Shown here piece by piece: positions 1 through 11,051 of a stretch of 64,000 nt of DNA. Source of the DNA: Nageia nagi (lineage: Eukaryota > Pinophyta); NCBI GenBank assembly GCA_050084985.1, contig JBITNC010000001.1:151838001-151902000 (forward strand), read 5' to 3'. The position numbers and the translations under genes are program-made. The notes beneath the pieces are model-generated. The model was not told the origin of the DNA. It did no database searches and saw nothing but the letters and a program-made list of their open reading frames with translations. Positions within the stretch are counted from its first letter, which is position 1. Each line of letters starts with the position of its first letter.

Positions 1-1094
1 CATCCAAATATTGAGCAAAACACACCATAAATGAGCCAAGAAACATGATTTTAGACTCAAGGAGGTAAGATAATACCAAACACACAACAAAATGAGGCAA
101 TAATAAAGAGATCCAATATTCAAATGATGAAGAAATGATAAGTACAATGCAATACAAGACCCAAAGGGCTCAACGATGGCCTCCAAGGAGCCAACTAGGT
201 CACACAATATGCAAAATATGATCATTGAAAGAATATACTACAAAATAATCACACTCTACCAAATCTATGAATGCCACATTGAATAGCTTCCTCATAGGCT
301 AGCTCCTAGCAAAGAGAACAAATGCAATTTTGAAATACCACTAGATGGATTCAAAGATGATGACCACTATGGATGCCTCAATAAAGAGAAAACCTCACAA
401 CATGAACACCGACCTCAACTGTAGATTAGAAGGTGTCCCAAGGCTCCTAAAGTCTCCCTGAACTACACACCTAGGGGTGCTTGACAACACCAAGTATTTT
501 GAAGCTTCAAAGAGAATAAATAGTTTTAATATCAAATTAAACATATCCTTGCAATGATGCTCCAATGCCTTATATAACACTTTCTAGATTTGTATCTCAC
601 CTAGGAGTCATTACCCCAATATCCAAATCCAACATTAGCCTCTTAGAGACCTAAAAATGCTCTAATGTGGGGTTAGGTGTGTTCCCTAATATGCCTAGGA
701 GTCATGCATGTCAAACGTTATCCTTCTAGAGATTACCTACACCAAATACATATCATCATGGGCCAACGTGGGATTCTAGGGTATTCCCAAGTATGGTAAA
801 GATGTAAAAGTGCAATGATGCTCCCCAAGTCCAATTTTTGGATCATAAGTGTTAATCTATGCTATGCATTGGCTATCTAGGTGTCATAAAAGGTCTTGGA
901 ATTCCCACAATCCAATTGTTGGGATCTCCAAGTACATAAAAATAACAATTAAACAACTCATCCTAAGCTTGGGAGGAAAATAATTAAATAACAATAATAA
1001 AAATAAAATAATTATTTACAAAAGGGATGCTAAAGATCCCAAATTTCCTCAATTTTGGTCAAAAGGGTATATTAAAAAGTGTTTGCATATATTT
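1..1094. other. AT-rich stretch with no gene seen
   Basis: I see no reading frame that can be defended here; the only open frame of note (395-580, minus) has no recognisable motif. The wording of the DNA around 735-790 (a CAACGTGGGATTCTA-like string) resembles 5030-5060, so this may be part of the same non-coding repeat, perhaps LTR or leader of the gypsy element whose RT starts just downstream. That link is inference. Confidence 0.4.
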
Positions 1095-1688
1095 TTAAAA
1101 TACCAAAAGATCATGTCTAAAAGGCATTCCCCATTTTCAAATGTTGATATGATTGTTGATTCTATAACAGGGAATGAGACTTTTTAATTCAAAAATAGGT
1201 TTTTAGGTTAAAATCCACTCATAACAAATCTATAAGACCAATAAAAAATAACATGTATCACTAAATGAGGTAGTTTATTATGTGATGATGCCACTCATCT
1301 TAAAAATACGAAGGCCACATATCAAAAAGCAATGGTAACTACATTCCATGGATTGATTCACCATTTTTAGAGGTTTATGTAGATGACTGACTCATTAAAT
1401 CAAAGAAAATAGAAGATAATTTGCAATATTTAAGACAAGTTATCCAAAGGGTAAGGAAACACAAATTGATATCTAAATTTCAAGAAGAGGCATAGAACTA
1501 GATCTCAAGAAGGTAAAGGTAGTTACAAAAATAACACTTATATAAAATCTCAAAGAGCTAAGGAGTTTATAAGGTAAAATACAAGCAATAAGAAGGTACA
1601 TATCTCAATTAATGGATAAATATGTTCCTTTGACTCATTCTCTTAAAAACAATATCAAGTTTATTTGAACTTGAGCTCAATCAAAGAT
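1095..1688 (+). pseudogene. Ty3/gypsy reverse transcriptase remnant, Tat/Ogre-like
   Basis: Decayed reverse transcriptase from a Ty3/gypsy polyprotein. Conceptual reading across stops and shifts shows FSNVDMIVDSITGNETF (about 1132-1185), the usual start of the RT fingers/palm. It is followed by ATYQKAMVTTFHGLIHHF (about 1312-1370), the region before the catalytic YVDD, and by LKELRSLQGKI-like and IRRYISQLMDKYVPLTHSLK (about 1545-1650), the connection to RNase H. These strings are typical of the Tat/Ogre side of Ty3/gypsy as I know the family. The YVDD box reads as VDD with a shift around 1380. The frame breaks at 1688, where an insertion separates it from its RNase H half at 2419. Many stops make it non-functional. 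Confidence 0.75.
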
Positions 1689-2418
1689 AATTCGAAGTTG
1701 AAGATGAAACCAATTCTCTATCAATTGCACTTGTTCAACAAATTAGTCATCTTTGGGAAGGCATAACTTTGTATAGAGATATCCAATTGATTTGATTTCT
1801 TTTGTATTAGATAGCCCTTGATGATACCTTTCCAATGAGTATATGCATTCCTACCTTCTCTAAATACTTGACCATCATCTCAGTTGTTTTCTTACAAATT
1901 ATCCATTCTCTACCCAAAAACACAATCCCAACTACATTTCATCAGTCCTAAATGTAGTACCCACCATACTCATACCAAACACAACCATGTTAGTAATGAT
2001 TTTTTTGGGCATTACTCTTTATCCAATTTTGTATCTTTTTACATTTTTGTTTGTTTCTTTTCTACTTTCTTCACATTTTGGTTTTTGTGTTCTCTGAGGG
2101 ATGTTATGCATATAGTTATTAGCTTGCCCATGTAATCAATTTGATTGGATTGTGTAGCTTGGTGTGAGAGGTCAATTGAGTGTGGTGTGTTGGATGAGGG
2201 TTCCTAACAAAACTCCATTTTATATTGTAATTATTTGATTCTACTATTATATATTCAGTTCTATTATGAGATTACTCCATTGTTGATTTATAAGTTTGTG
2301 AGATTTCTCCATTGCATATTTGAATATTGTGAATGTTTAGTCTTATTGAATCTATTTAGATTATTCAAAGTTTGTATGGAATGAAAAAAAGAAATAAGTT
2401 TTTAATTATATCAAAGAT
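1680..2418. mobile_element. 722-bp insertion with 9-bp duplication inside gypsy pol
   Basis: The 9-mer ATCAAAGAT occurs at 1680-1688 and again at 2410-2418. The gypsy reading stops making sense between them and resumes right after the second copy with the residues IKDYLLNTLIL. The simplest reading is a 722-bp insertion (1689-2410) that duplicated 9 bp of target. A 9-bp duplication is usual for Mutator-type transposons and 8 bp for hAT, but I see no clear terminal inverted repeats (ends AATTCGAAG and TTTTTAATTAT). A retroposed fragment is the alternative. The internal frame 1884-2135 has no motif I recognise. Confidence 0.6.
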
Positions 2419-3533
2419 TATCTTCTTAATACTCTTATTTTAATGTTTTTAGAAATATATAAGTTATTACATCCCTATGTTTTAGAACTAATCAAAAATC
2501 TTGGGGCAATGCTTGCCCAAAATGATGGAAATAACAAAGAAAAGATAATCTACTATAACAACAAGACTTCAACAAATTATGAGATAAGGTACAATCCAAT
2601 TGAGAAGTTATGTTATGTCATTATTTTTGCAACATAAAAGTTAAAACATGACATGATTAACAATACTACATATGTCATGGTACAAGTAGATTGATAAAGA
2701 AATTATTTATCAAAGCCAAATAGAGAAGCTAAATAGGTCATACTATAGAAATTTTATCTTATCTTCATTAATAAATAAATAAATAAAAGGATAAGTTATA
2801 GTAGATTCTCTAGAGAAAATTAATGGTCCCTTGCATGAAGAATTTTCAATATCTATATATATACTATGTGGAAGCTCAACAAATGGATAATGAAGTCTTT
2901 ATTTTTATAGTTCCAAGTTCACTCAAAAAGCACATTTAGGTATAATATTTGGATCTCCAGATGATGGTACCTTTCCTAAGGTTCTTACAGATTAAGATTT
3001 GATTACACTAACAATGTAGCAAAATATGGAGCAAACATTTTGGGTCTCAAGGTAGCCATTACAATGAAAATACAAAAATCTAAATATTTGAAGATTTCAA
3101 CTAGTTGTAAATCAAATCAATGGGGTTTATAACACAAATGATGATAGCTTGATTCCCTACAAGAAAATGGTTTCATCTTTTCTATGAAAATATCATGAAT
3201 ATAAAATTGAATATATTCCAAGAAATAACAATAGGTATGTGAATGTCATGGATAATGTAGCGTCACTAGCATCTACAAAGATTGAAGATGAAAAGATCAT
3301 TCTCACAATTAATATAATAAGAGAGCCATCTAACCTTGATTTCTTAGTGAAATATTTCAATACTATTTCTTATTTAGCTAATGAAAGTTATGGTGATTCT
3401 ACTTTGTATAATGACATTTATAATTATCTCAAGAATGGCATTATACTAAAAGTTTCAATAAGAATGCAAAAATTAGATTTGAAAATTTAGCAACAAAGTA
3501 TGTTATTATTAGAAACATCTAATATAGGAAATG
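2419..3533 (+). pseudogene. Ty3/gypsy RNase H region, Tat/Ogre-like, continuing the RT at 1095
   Basis: Continuation of the gypsy pol. Frame 2443-2637 reads NLGAMLAQNDGNNKEK and YYNNKTSTNYEIRYNPIEKLC, matching the aRNH-type motif in which an LGA(M/L)LAQ string precedes YY(L/I)S(K/R)T and YTPIEK. A second RNase H-like segment follows at about 2985-3490: FDYTNNVAKYGANILGLK, then NQINGVYNTNDDSLIPYK and YIPRNNNR. A tandem pair of RNase H domains is characteristic of Tat/Ogre elements, which is why I assign that lineage. Frame 3239-3490 covers the tail. The reading ends at LATKYVIIRNI (about 3488-3520), just before a TG-starting foreign sequence at 3534. The integrase half resumes at 11052. Several stops and shifts are present. 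Confidence 0.75.
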
Positions 3534-4345
3534 TTAGGATCCCTAAAATATTTCAAACTAGGGCTAGTTAGGAATCACCCAAACAGGGCTCTTAAAAATT
3601 ACTCAGATTCACTAAAATTCATAATTAATCTGTTCATAGCACTTCAAATACCTAAAATACCCTATTTATACTTAGAAAATGTAAATGTATAACCCCAAGT
3701 GCAATATTCTAATGCCAAAACCCAACATCTAAGCTAGGAATGCTACATCTCATCAACAATGTTGAAAATAATGCAATTAGCAAAAAAGTATGTTATTATT
3801 AGAAACATCTAATATAGGAAATGTTAGGATCCCTAAAATATTTCAAACTAGGGCTAGTTAGGAATCACCCAAACAGGGCTCTTAAAAATTACTAAGATTC
3901 ACTAAAATTCATAATTAATCTGTTCATGCATTTCAAATACCTAAAATACCCTATTTATACTTAGAAAATGTAAATGTATAATCCCAAGTGCAATATTCTA
4001 ATGCCAAAACCCAACATCTAAGCTAGGAATGCTACATCTCATCAACAATGTTGAAAATAATGCAAATAGCAAAAAAGTATGTTATTATTAGAAACATCTA
4101 ATATAGGAAATGTTAGGATCCCTAAAATATTCTGAACTAGGGTTGGTCCAGAATTGCCCAAATGGGGCTCTTAAAAATTACTAAGTTTCATGAAAATTCA
4201 TAATTAATCTATTCATGCACTTCAAATATCCAACATACCTATTAATACTCAAAAAATACAAATGTCTAACCCCAAGTGCAATATTATAATGCCAAAACCC
4301 AACATCTAAGCCAGAAATGCTACATCTCATCAATAATACTCAAAA
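3491..4345. repeat. Three tandem copies of a ~290-bp unit spanning an insertion junction
   Basis: Copies start at 3491, 3781 and 4070. The first two are almost identical; the third is clearly more diverged. Each unit holds about 43 bp of the gypsy RNase H tail (CAACAAAGTATGTTATTATT and onward) followed by about 247 bp of the inserted sequence starting TGTTAGGATCCCTAAAAT. The repeat therefore arose after that sequence had landed in the gypsy pol, by duplication across the junction. Confidence 0.9.
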
Positions 4346-5668
4346 TAGTGAAAATATCCCATACAAGCTTAATTTCTAAGCAATTATGATAATGATTTAA
4401 AATACCATCCAACAACTAGGCTAGTGTTGCAAGATCTTAACCAAATGGCCTAATATCTAGTAGCCTAGTTTATAAATTGAATAACAAACCCTCCAAATGC
4501 AATGTTAAGGTAACTAGGGAAAGATCTCATAAAATAATACAAGTAAATGGAACCATAAATGTAATTCAAATAATATTGCAGACAAGTACCAAATTACATG
4601 CCTCAATATAATGAGCAAGTGTGCCCTAGGGATAATTCCTCATATCTTTATGATTTTTTAAATAAGAAAATCCTTAGAATGGGGTCCCACTAGAAGTATT
4701 AAGATAATCCAAGGTAATTATAATACCTCTAGATAGCTAGTTGTGACTTTTGAGGTACGTTATTCCTAAAAGTAGCAATCCATTAAATCCTAAGGCTTTT
4801 TCAGATGTCAAGTACCTATAGGTGGATTTTTGTCCATAAAGGTTGGAAGAAAGTCGATGCTCTACATCCAATGTAAAAGAGAGAAGTACTAGTCAAGCAT
4901 ATCCCATGGTATCCAATTACTCTTCCTTTTATAGCTTAAATTGAGAAGGCTCCATAGTTATCATGGGATCATCATAATCACATCTAATGGTGGCTAATAG
5001 CTCTCTTCATGCAACATTCCCTTGTAGGTGACTCCAACGTGCCTTGGGATTCTAATTATTACATACAATAGTCCAAACATTTCCCTTATGTGTGCACATA
5101 CCATGTATGGGAGTCATACAATGCCTAGATATGCTAAATTACAACATCCATAGGCCTCAATGTGCAACATCCCATAATTAGAGACTAATATTGCATTTAC
5201 ATTAATAATTATGGCCTTGGAATCATGTATTACAATTATTACAAAGTAGGATCTCATAATGCCACTAAATGGGCATCCCTCTTGGGGCTCACAAATTGAG
5301 ATCTATGTACAAAATAATATCTAAGTATGGACCACATAAAAATACTCCTACTTAATTATAAATCACTCCTAAGTAAACTAAATTAAATTGCACATCCATA
5401 GAAGAGGGATGTCACTCTTGTTGATGCCAAATGAGAGAGAATTTTGGAATCCTGCATGCATGTGATATTAGAAATTTGCCATGATAGGCGAACTTCCAAA
5501 TACCATAATTCCTTCATTTCTTGACAAGACCATGTCGTGTAACCTCTCAAATTAAAATGAATGTATGAGATTCTCTATCCATTTCAAGTGAAAAATAAAA
5601 AATTCCTAGCTTATGGAAGATGAAATCTCTTCAAGACAAAAAATGAGTGGAATCTCAAATTTTGAGAA
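4346..5668. other. Non-coding block downstream of the 290-bp repeats
   Basis: No gene seen. It appears continuous with the TGTTAGGATCCC sequence begun at 3534 and runs up to the 5' LTR of the gypsy element at 5669. The TG start and a GAGAATA end at 5664-5670 would suit a decayed solo LTR (TG...CA), but no partner copy is present in the window to test this. Confidence 0.35.
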
Positions 5669-6062
5669 TATTACAATCCCATATCCTAATATTTACTTAT
5701 TTTAGTAATTTATTTCATTAGTTGCTTATACTGACTTGTGATGTGAACTGTTATATTTTTGTAAAGCAAAATGCCATTTCATAATGAACTGCCAATTAAG
5801 GTTAAGATAGAATGATTATAAATATGTGCAAGAGGGGTAGAGATATCAATTCAAAAAATTATTTATCTTTTGAGTTGTAAGGAGTAAGCCCCCTCAATTC
5901 ATATTGCTATTTAGTAAAGTTATCTTATTTTTCTATCTTGTTATCATTGTGAATTACATTATTTAAATATATATGCTCTATTACATTACAAATATATTTT
6001 TATTCTATATTTTATTACTCTTTTGGCTAAAAACCCCTTTTAGATCTTCTAGGTTCCTAAAA
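5669..6062 (+). repeat. 5' LTR of the gypsy element
   Basis: Aligns by eye along its whole length with 10649-11051, from ..TTACAATCCCATATCC (the 3' copy has TGTTAGAATCCC) to TTAGATCTTCTAGGTTCCTAA. The leading TG has decayed to TA and the final CA to AA. Divergence is substantial, with many substitutions and small gaps, so this is an old insertion. Confidence 0.85.
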
Positions 6063-6063
6063 G

Positions 6064-6076
6064 TTGGTATTAGAGC
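6064..6076 (+). other. Primer binding site, initiator-Met tRNA type
   Basis: TTGGTATTAGAGC lies directly after the 5' LTR and differs by one base from the usual plant PBS TGGTATCAGAGC. Confidence 0.85.
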
Positions 6077-6739
6077 TTTAATTTTGGCTACTTGTGGCAA
6101 ATTTGAAGATTGGAATTCATTTTTTGTGAAGTTAGATAAAGTGAATTTCCAAGATTTTTTCCATTTTTAAAATGAAATTTTGCCCAAAATTTTTAGGAAA
6201 AATATGTCAAATTTTGAAACTATATTGTGATACCCTTTTTTGAGCCAATCCTTTTGATAGATTGGGTTGTGTATTCCGATCAAACTTTCTACTTTGCATC
6301 GAGTTTTATACTATGTTTGATCCATTGGTTTTGTGAAATCCTTCATATTTTATAGCCTTATGTTTGAACACCAAAAATAGCAATTTTGAAAATAGGTAAA
6401 AACTTTAAAGGTCGATATCTCCTAAACTATGAAGAATTAGCAAAAATTGAGAGCGATTGCTTGTTACCTTTGGTAATGATATACTTTTTTAAATCCAAAA
6501 CTTCAAAATCATTATTTTGATACCTAGCCCATTGTGGAAATATTTTCAAGTTGATTGTATTGATATATAGCATCCATACACTTTTTCAATTTCTAAAAAT
6601 AGCAATTTCTAAAAATAGTAAGTTGAGGCCTAACATATTTTGATAATTTTTTATATAGCTAACGGAAGAAGATCTCAATACTTAGACATATTGTCCCATG
6701 AGGTTACCATTATATATATTAGTGATATGTTGAATTAAG

Positions 6740-7500
6740 TTAACCAAAAAAATACCTTTATCAATGTAGACATAAAAATAGCAAGGTTAGATGCCAAATA
6801 TAGCACTTTGAGCAAGAACTTGGAACTAGTCTAACAAATGGTATTGATAAATGTGAGAACATCCTCTTGAAATATATCAAGTTGAGATTCTCATAAGTAT
6901 ATAGATGCATCATGGTACTCAACAAGCATTCATTCTCCCAAGAATAATGAAGTTAGATTTTCCAAATTTTGATGGTGATGATCCAACCTATTGGATTTAT
7001 CGAGCGGAATAGTACTTTTCATTAAACTAGATTCCTAAGATGCAAAAGGTCAACATTGCATCATTCTATCTAGATCAAGAAGCCATCAAATGGTAGTAGT
7101 GGTTTGAGAAGACAAATATCACCCTCTTCAAGGGAATTCATGAAAAATATATTGGTTAGATTTGGCCAAAGTGATTTTGAAGAATTTATGAGACTGTAAT
7201 AAAATTTTGCTAAACTACATCAATGAAGGAATATTAGACTCAATTTTAAAAAATTGCAAACCACATCGATGGGTTAGATAAATCCTTTTTCAAAATTTAC
7301 TTCATTAGTGGACTAAAGGAAGAAATTTTAGTGTAAGTGAAGATGTTCAATCCCAACATCATGATGAAAACTATTGGACTAGATAAATTAGTTAATGATA
7401 AGTTCAATGTTCATCATTGATAGGGTAAGTAACCATTTGGAAGATCACAAATTTTTCAACTTGCTCTAATACTTAATGGTCCATTACAAGTTAAGTAATT
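6740..7500 (+). pseudogene. Ty3/gypsy gag remnant
   Basis: Structural gag polyprotein of the gypsy element, which would form the virus-like particle. Visible strings across stops are IARLDAKYSTLSKNLELV (likely coiled-coil N-terminus, about 6775-6830), KLDFPNFDGDDPTYWIYRAE (about 6950-7010), the QEAIKW..WFEKTN retrotransposon-gag core (about 7080-7120), and FKIYFISGLKEEILV (about 7285-7335), which is the conserved FISGLK(E/P)EI motif. Several in-frame stops, for example two around the tryptophans at 7094-7099, make it dead. No zinc knuckle was found after it, which is common for chromovirus gag copies that have decayed. Confidence 0.75.
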
Positions 7501-7513
7501 CAGTCTAGAGAAA

Positions 7514-8083
7514 ATGAAGGACCAGAGGGAGAAAATTCTTTATTATAACTCTAATGAAAGATATGGGCCCAATCATAAATGCACCATGCAAAAGTTGTAT
7601 TTGTTAAATGCAAATGTTCCTAAGGATTTAGTAGCTAAGGAAAATGAAGTCACAAGAGATGACATTGTGAATGAACTAAATAACACCAATGAAGACACTC
7701 CTAAAATTTATGTCAACACCCTTTTAGGATTTTCTTCTCTGTAAACTAAGAAATATTGTAGACATTTCAAGTGAAAAAATCTCATTATGCTTATTGATTT
7801 AGGGAGTACACAATTTCATTAACCTGAGGATGGCAAAATATGCCACAATTTCTTTATAGTTTATACAACCTCAAAATATCTTTAAAGCGATGATCGGTAA
7901 TGGAGAAAAGATTACTTGTAAAGGGAAATATCATAATATCAAACTAACCATAGGTGAATATAATTTTAAGAGTGACATGTACAACTTTATGTTGGGAGGA
8001 TGTGATGTGATTCTTGAAGCTTAATGGTTGCAAACATTGGGACCTATATTATGAGATTTTGTTGAATTATGTAATGTATCAAA
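7514..8083 (+). pseudogene. Ty3/gypsy aspartic protease remnant
   Basis: Aspartic protease of the gypsy polyprotein. After an open stretch (7514-7744, a linker) the reading shows MLIDLGSTHNFINL (about 7788-7825), matching the LIDSGSTHNFI active-site motif with the catalytic Asp kept and the following Ser changed to Leu. Downstream, GCDVILEA.WLQTLGPILWDF (about 8000-8060) is the highly conserved end of the domain leading into RT. The reading is lost about 25 bp later, where an unrelated AT-rich stretch begins. Confidence 0.8.
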
Positions 8084-9030
8084 TTATTTTTTTTCAAACC
8101 CTAGCTAGAAATATTATAAATCTCTCCAATAAAATTCTAATTTATTCAAATAAAAATCATATCTACTCTAATTTATTAGATATAACCAATAACAAGCCCT
8201 AAATTGTAGATCATCATCAAATTTATAAGAAATAATTCAAATATGAAGATTATTGAAGATATGAACACTAGAAACCCCAAAATGGTTGGATTTGACCATA
8301 CAAATTCTATTAAAAATATTTTAAGTTGAAAATGGATATATCAACCAAAATACATCATAAATTCACCATTGAAATAGAAAAAAAACAAACCCTAAGCTGG
8401 ACATCCTCCTTTGAGAGGTAGATCGCATAACAAACTTTGCAATTAACCCTCAAAAAACATAAAAAAATCACCCAAAGTTGGGAAAACCTCCTAAAGGCTA
8501 AATAAGATATGAAAATATGCAAAATAAGGTACCTAAATAAGGATATCTCACTCTCTCACTGTTGCAATCACACAACACTAAAATTTGAAGCACAAAGGTA
8601 AACCCTAGATGGATCTACTCTCTAACTCAACCAAGAGCAAGGGAGCATCTCCTTAGCTACAATGGTTGACTACTTCTAAAGACTAGGCACATCTCCTAAA
8701 TAAGCAAAAGGTAAGGGTTAAACACTCAACTCTCATATAATATCATAAAATATCAAATAACATACACAAATGGGGCACACTTCTTCCTTATATAACATAA
8801 GCTTCTAATTTTTCATTAAGGGCGGACACTTTATTACTAACTTATATAATTCCTACTAATACATAAAAGTCTATCCTACTTATTTTCAACTAATTTTACA
8901 ATACATAACATAAGGATGAGTAGGGTCCATAAGACACACACCAATGAGGATACTACAAATTATGGATGAAATTCATGATTAATGGAAAAAAACATACTCT
9001 TAAGGAGATCCACTTAAGCCCTTCATAAAT
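8084..9030. other. Unidentified ~950-bp insert within the gypsy element
   Basis: This stretch interrupts the expected protease-to-RT spacer. I see no frame, LTR pair or inverted repeat that identifies it, and no clear target duplication. In style (repeated 'aaaccctag', 'gataaga' strings) it resembles the other non-coding blocks at 1-1094 and 4346-5668. Confidence 0.35.
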
Positions 9031-9046
9031 AATTAGATCCCACTAT

Positions 9047-9274
9047 ATGAAGAATCTTCTTTGGAAGGGAGAAAAATGGGTATTTGTGCAATTATTTTCA
9101 CTCCAACCAACTGAGAGAGGACAAGGTGAATTGGAAGAATTGCAACAACTTTTGGCACACCATGAAGGATTTTTTGTAAAACCAAAAGGGATACCACTAA
9201 ATTGCCCTCAAGATCATACTATACAACATTTCCCTAGAATTCAACCACCAAACATCCAGCCTTATGAAGAATGA
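9047..9274 (+). pseudogene. N-terminal edge of gypsy RT (truncated)
   Basis: A 75-residue open frame that reads LEELQQLLAHHEGFFVKPKG followed by CPQDHTIQHFPRIQPPNIQP. In Ty3/gypsy polyproteins this is the segment LxxLLxxFxxVFxxPxGLPPxRxxDHxIxLxPGxxPxNxRPY, just before the RT palm. The frame stops at PYEE, where RT would normally continue for some 250 residues; instead the integrase begins about 15 bp later. RT and RNase H have therefore been deleted. The ATG at 9047 is internal to the original polyprotein and not a true start. Confidence 0.75.
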
Positions 9275-9289
9275 CCCTATTCGAGCACT

Positions 9290-10640
9290 TATTTTTTCTT
9301 AAAATGATAAGGTGCTTTGATTCAAGGGCCTTATTGCACTACCCTACAATTCTTCGTGTTAAGAGGTGATACTTCAAGAGTTACATGTTACACCATTAGC
9401 ATGACACTCTAGATTTTTTAAAATTTATAAAAGAGTGATTAGATTTTTTTATTATGCTGGAATGAAAATTGATATCAAGAACTTTTTTGTAGTGTAATGT
9501 TTGTCAATGATAAAAATATTAGAAAATTGGTACTCCATGATTACTTCAACCTCTTCCTATACTGACATGAACTCAGATTAATATTTCAATTGATTTCATC
9601 AAGATCCTTCTAAAATATTATGAAAAATTTATTATCATGGTGGTGGTGGATAGGATGTCCAAATACATGCATATTCACTCCCTATCTCACCCATATAAGG
9701 CTATCAATGTGGCTCAACTTTTCCTTGATAACATTTTTAAGCTCCATGGTATGCTCTCCATCATAGTTAATGATTGAGATCCTAGTTTTACTAGCAATTT
9801 TTGGTAAAAATTCTTCAAGCTTTAAGAAACTTAGCTCAATATGAGTTCAACCTATCATCCCCAAATCGATGGCCAAACAAAAATTGCTAATAAGTGCCTG
9901 GAGACTTATCTATGTTGTTTTCCTTCTACCCAACAAGTTCATTAGGTTAAATGGATTCCTTTGGTAGAATGGTGGTATAATACTTCATATCATAATGCAA
10001 TTAAGATAACCTCTTATGAAGCATTCTATGGATAATGCACCACCCATAGTGACCTCTTATGTTCTTGGTAGAACCAATATTCAAGTAGTTGATATCCAAT
10101 TAACCACTCTAGAGGATATCCTACATCTTTAGAAGAATTTGCAAACTACTCTCACATGAAACAACATGCTAATCAATAATGGTTCGAATAAAATTTTTAG
10201 GAAGTGGATATGGTTTTCCTATAACTTCAACCATATTGTCAAAAATCTCTCAAGATAGAGGTACCTCAAAAGTTAACTCTCAAGTTTTATGGGCCTTACA
10301 AAATTCTCTAATGCATTGGACCTACAACATATAAGTTGGAGTTACTTGTATCCTCCAAAGTTCATGTAGTATTTCATATCTCTTACCTCAAGAAGGTATT
10401 ATGTTTATAGGTAAAGGTTCATATACAATTACATGAATTCATATAAGATTGCTTCATGGTGGTTAAACCTAAAGCGATGTTGGAATGATGCACCCATCAG
10501 CTTCATAATCACACCATTACTAAAGTTTTTATCTAATGATGCATTTTGGTACCTAAGGATGTGACTTGGGAGGTACTTCATCAACTTCAACAAGAATTTC
10601 CCTAGTTTTAGCTTTGAGGACAAAGCTCTTTTCTAAGATG
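9290..10640 (+). pseudogene. Ty3/gypsy integrase with chromo-like C-terminus
   Basis: Integrase of the gypsy element, in broken frames. The zinc-binding start reads FKGLIALPYNSSLREEVLQE-like and YYAGMKIDIKNFFVVCNVCQ (about 9315-9510). The core reads DRMSKYMHIHSL (about 9648-9685), IIVND.DPSFTSNFW (about 9762-9805, second catalytic Asp kept) and [20 protein letters not shown] (about 9850-9910), where the catalytic Glu of GQTE is Lys. The tail shows KFYGPYKIL and SSKVHVVFHISYLKKV (about 10285-10395) and VPKDVTWEVLHQLQQEFP (about 10550-10605), the (P)xDxTWE signature of chromodomain-bearing elements. Stops and shifts throughout mean it is inactive. Confidence 0.8.
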
Positions 10641-10648
10641 GAGGCCAT
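10634..10648 (+). other. Polypurine tract of the gypsy element
   Basis: TAAGATGGAGGCCA immediately precedes the 3' LTR; the AAGATGGAGG core is the expected plus-strand primer site. Confidence 0.6.
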
Positions 10649-11051
10649 GTTAGAATCCCATATCCTAATATTTACTTATTTTGGTACTTAATTTAATTAT
10701 CAACTTGTACTAGCTTATGATGTGAACCATCATACTTTTGTAAGGAAAATTGCCATTTTGCAATGAACCACCAATTAGGGTTAAGATAAAATGATTATAA
10801 ATATGTGTAGTAGGGGTGGAGACATCATCTTGAATAATTATATCTTTTGAGTTGTAAGGAGGAAGAACCCTTCAAGAGGCTTGTGATTCGTATTACTATT
10901 TAGTAAAGTTATCCAATTTTGCTATCTTATTATCATTTTGAATTGCATAAATTGAATGTATATGCTTTGTTGAATTATGAATATGTTATTATTATGTATT
11001 TTGTTCCTATTTTAGCTAAAAATCCCTTTTAGATCTTCTAGGTTCCTAACA
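10649..11051 (+). repeat. 3' LTR of the gypsy element
   Basis: Starts TGTTAGAATCCC and ends TTCCTAACA, so it keeps the TG...CA ends that the 5' copy has lost. Homologous along its length to 5669-6062. Confidence 0.85.

Larger units (their letters stand above)
5669..11051 (+). mobile_element. Full-length but gutted Ty3/gypsy element (chromovirus-like)
   Basis: Bounded by two homologous LTRs (5669-6062 and 10649-11051) with a tRNA-Met primer site after the first and a purine tract before the second. The internal order is gag, protease, start of the RT region, integrase and C-terminal chromo-like tail, which places integrase last and so defines Ty3/gypsy. RT and RNase H are almost entirely missing between 9274 and about 9290, and a foreign ~950-bp stretch lies at about 8084-9030. 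The 5-bp flanks are GAGAA and AAAAA, so the target duplication is not convincing. The element sits at the point where the Tat-like pol is broken and its 3' end abuts the resumption of that pol. Confidence 0.85.
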
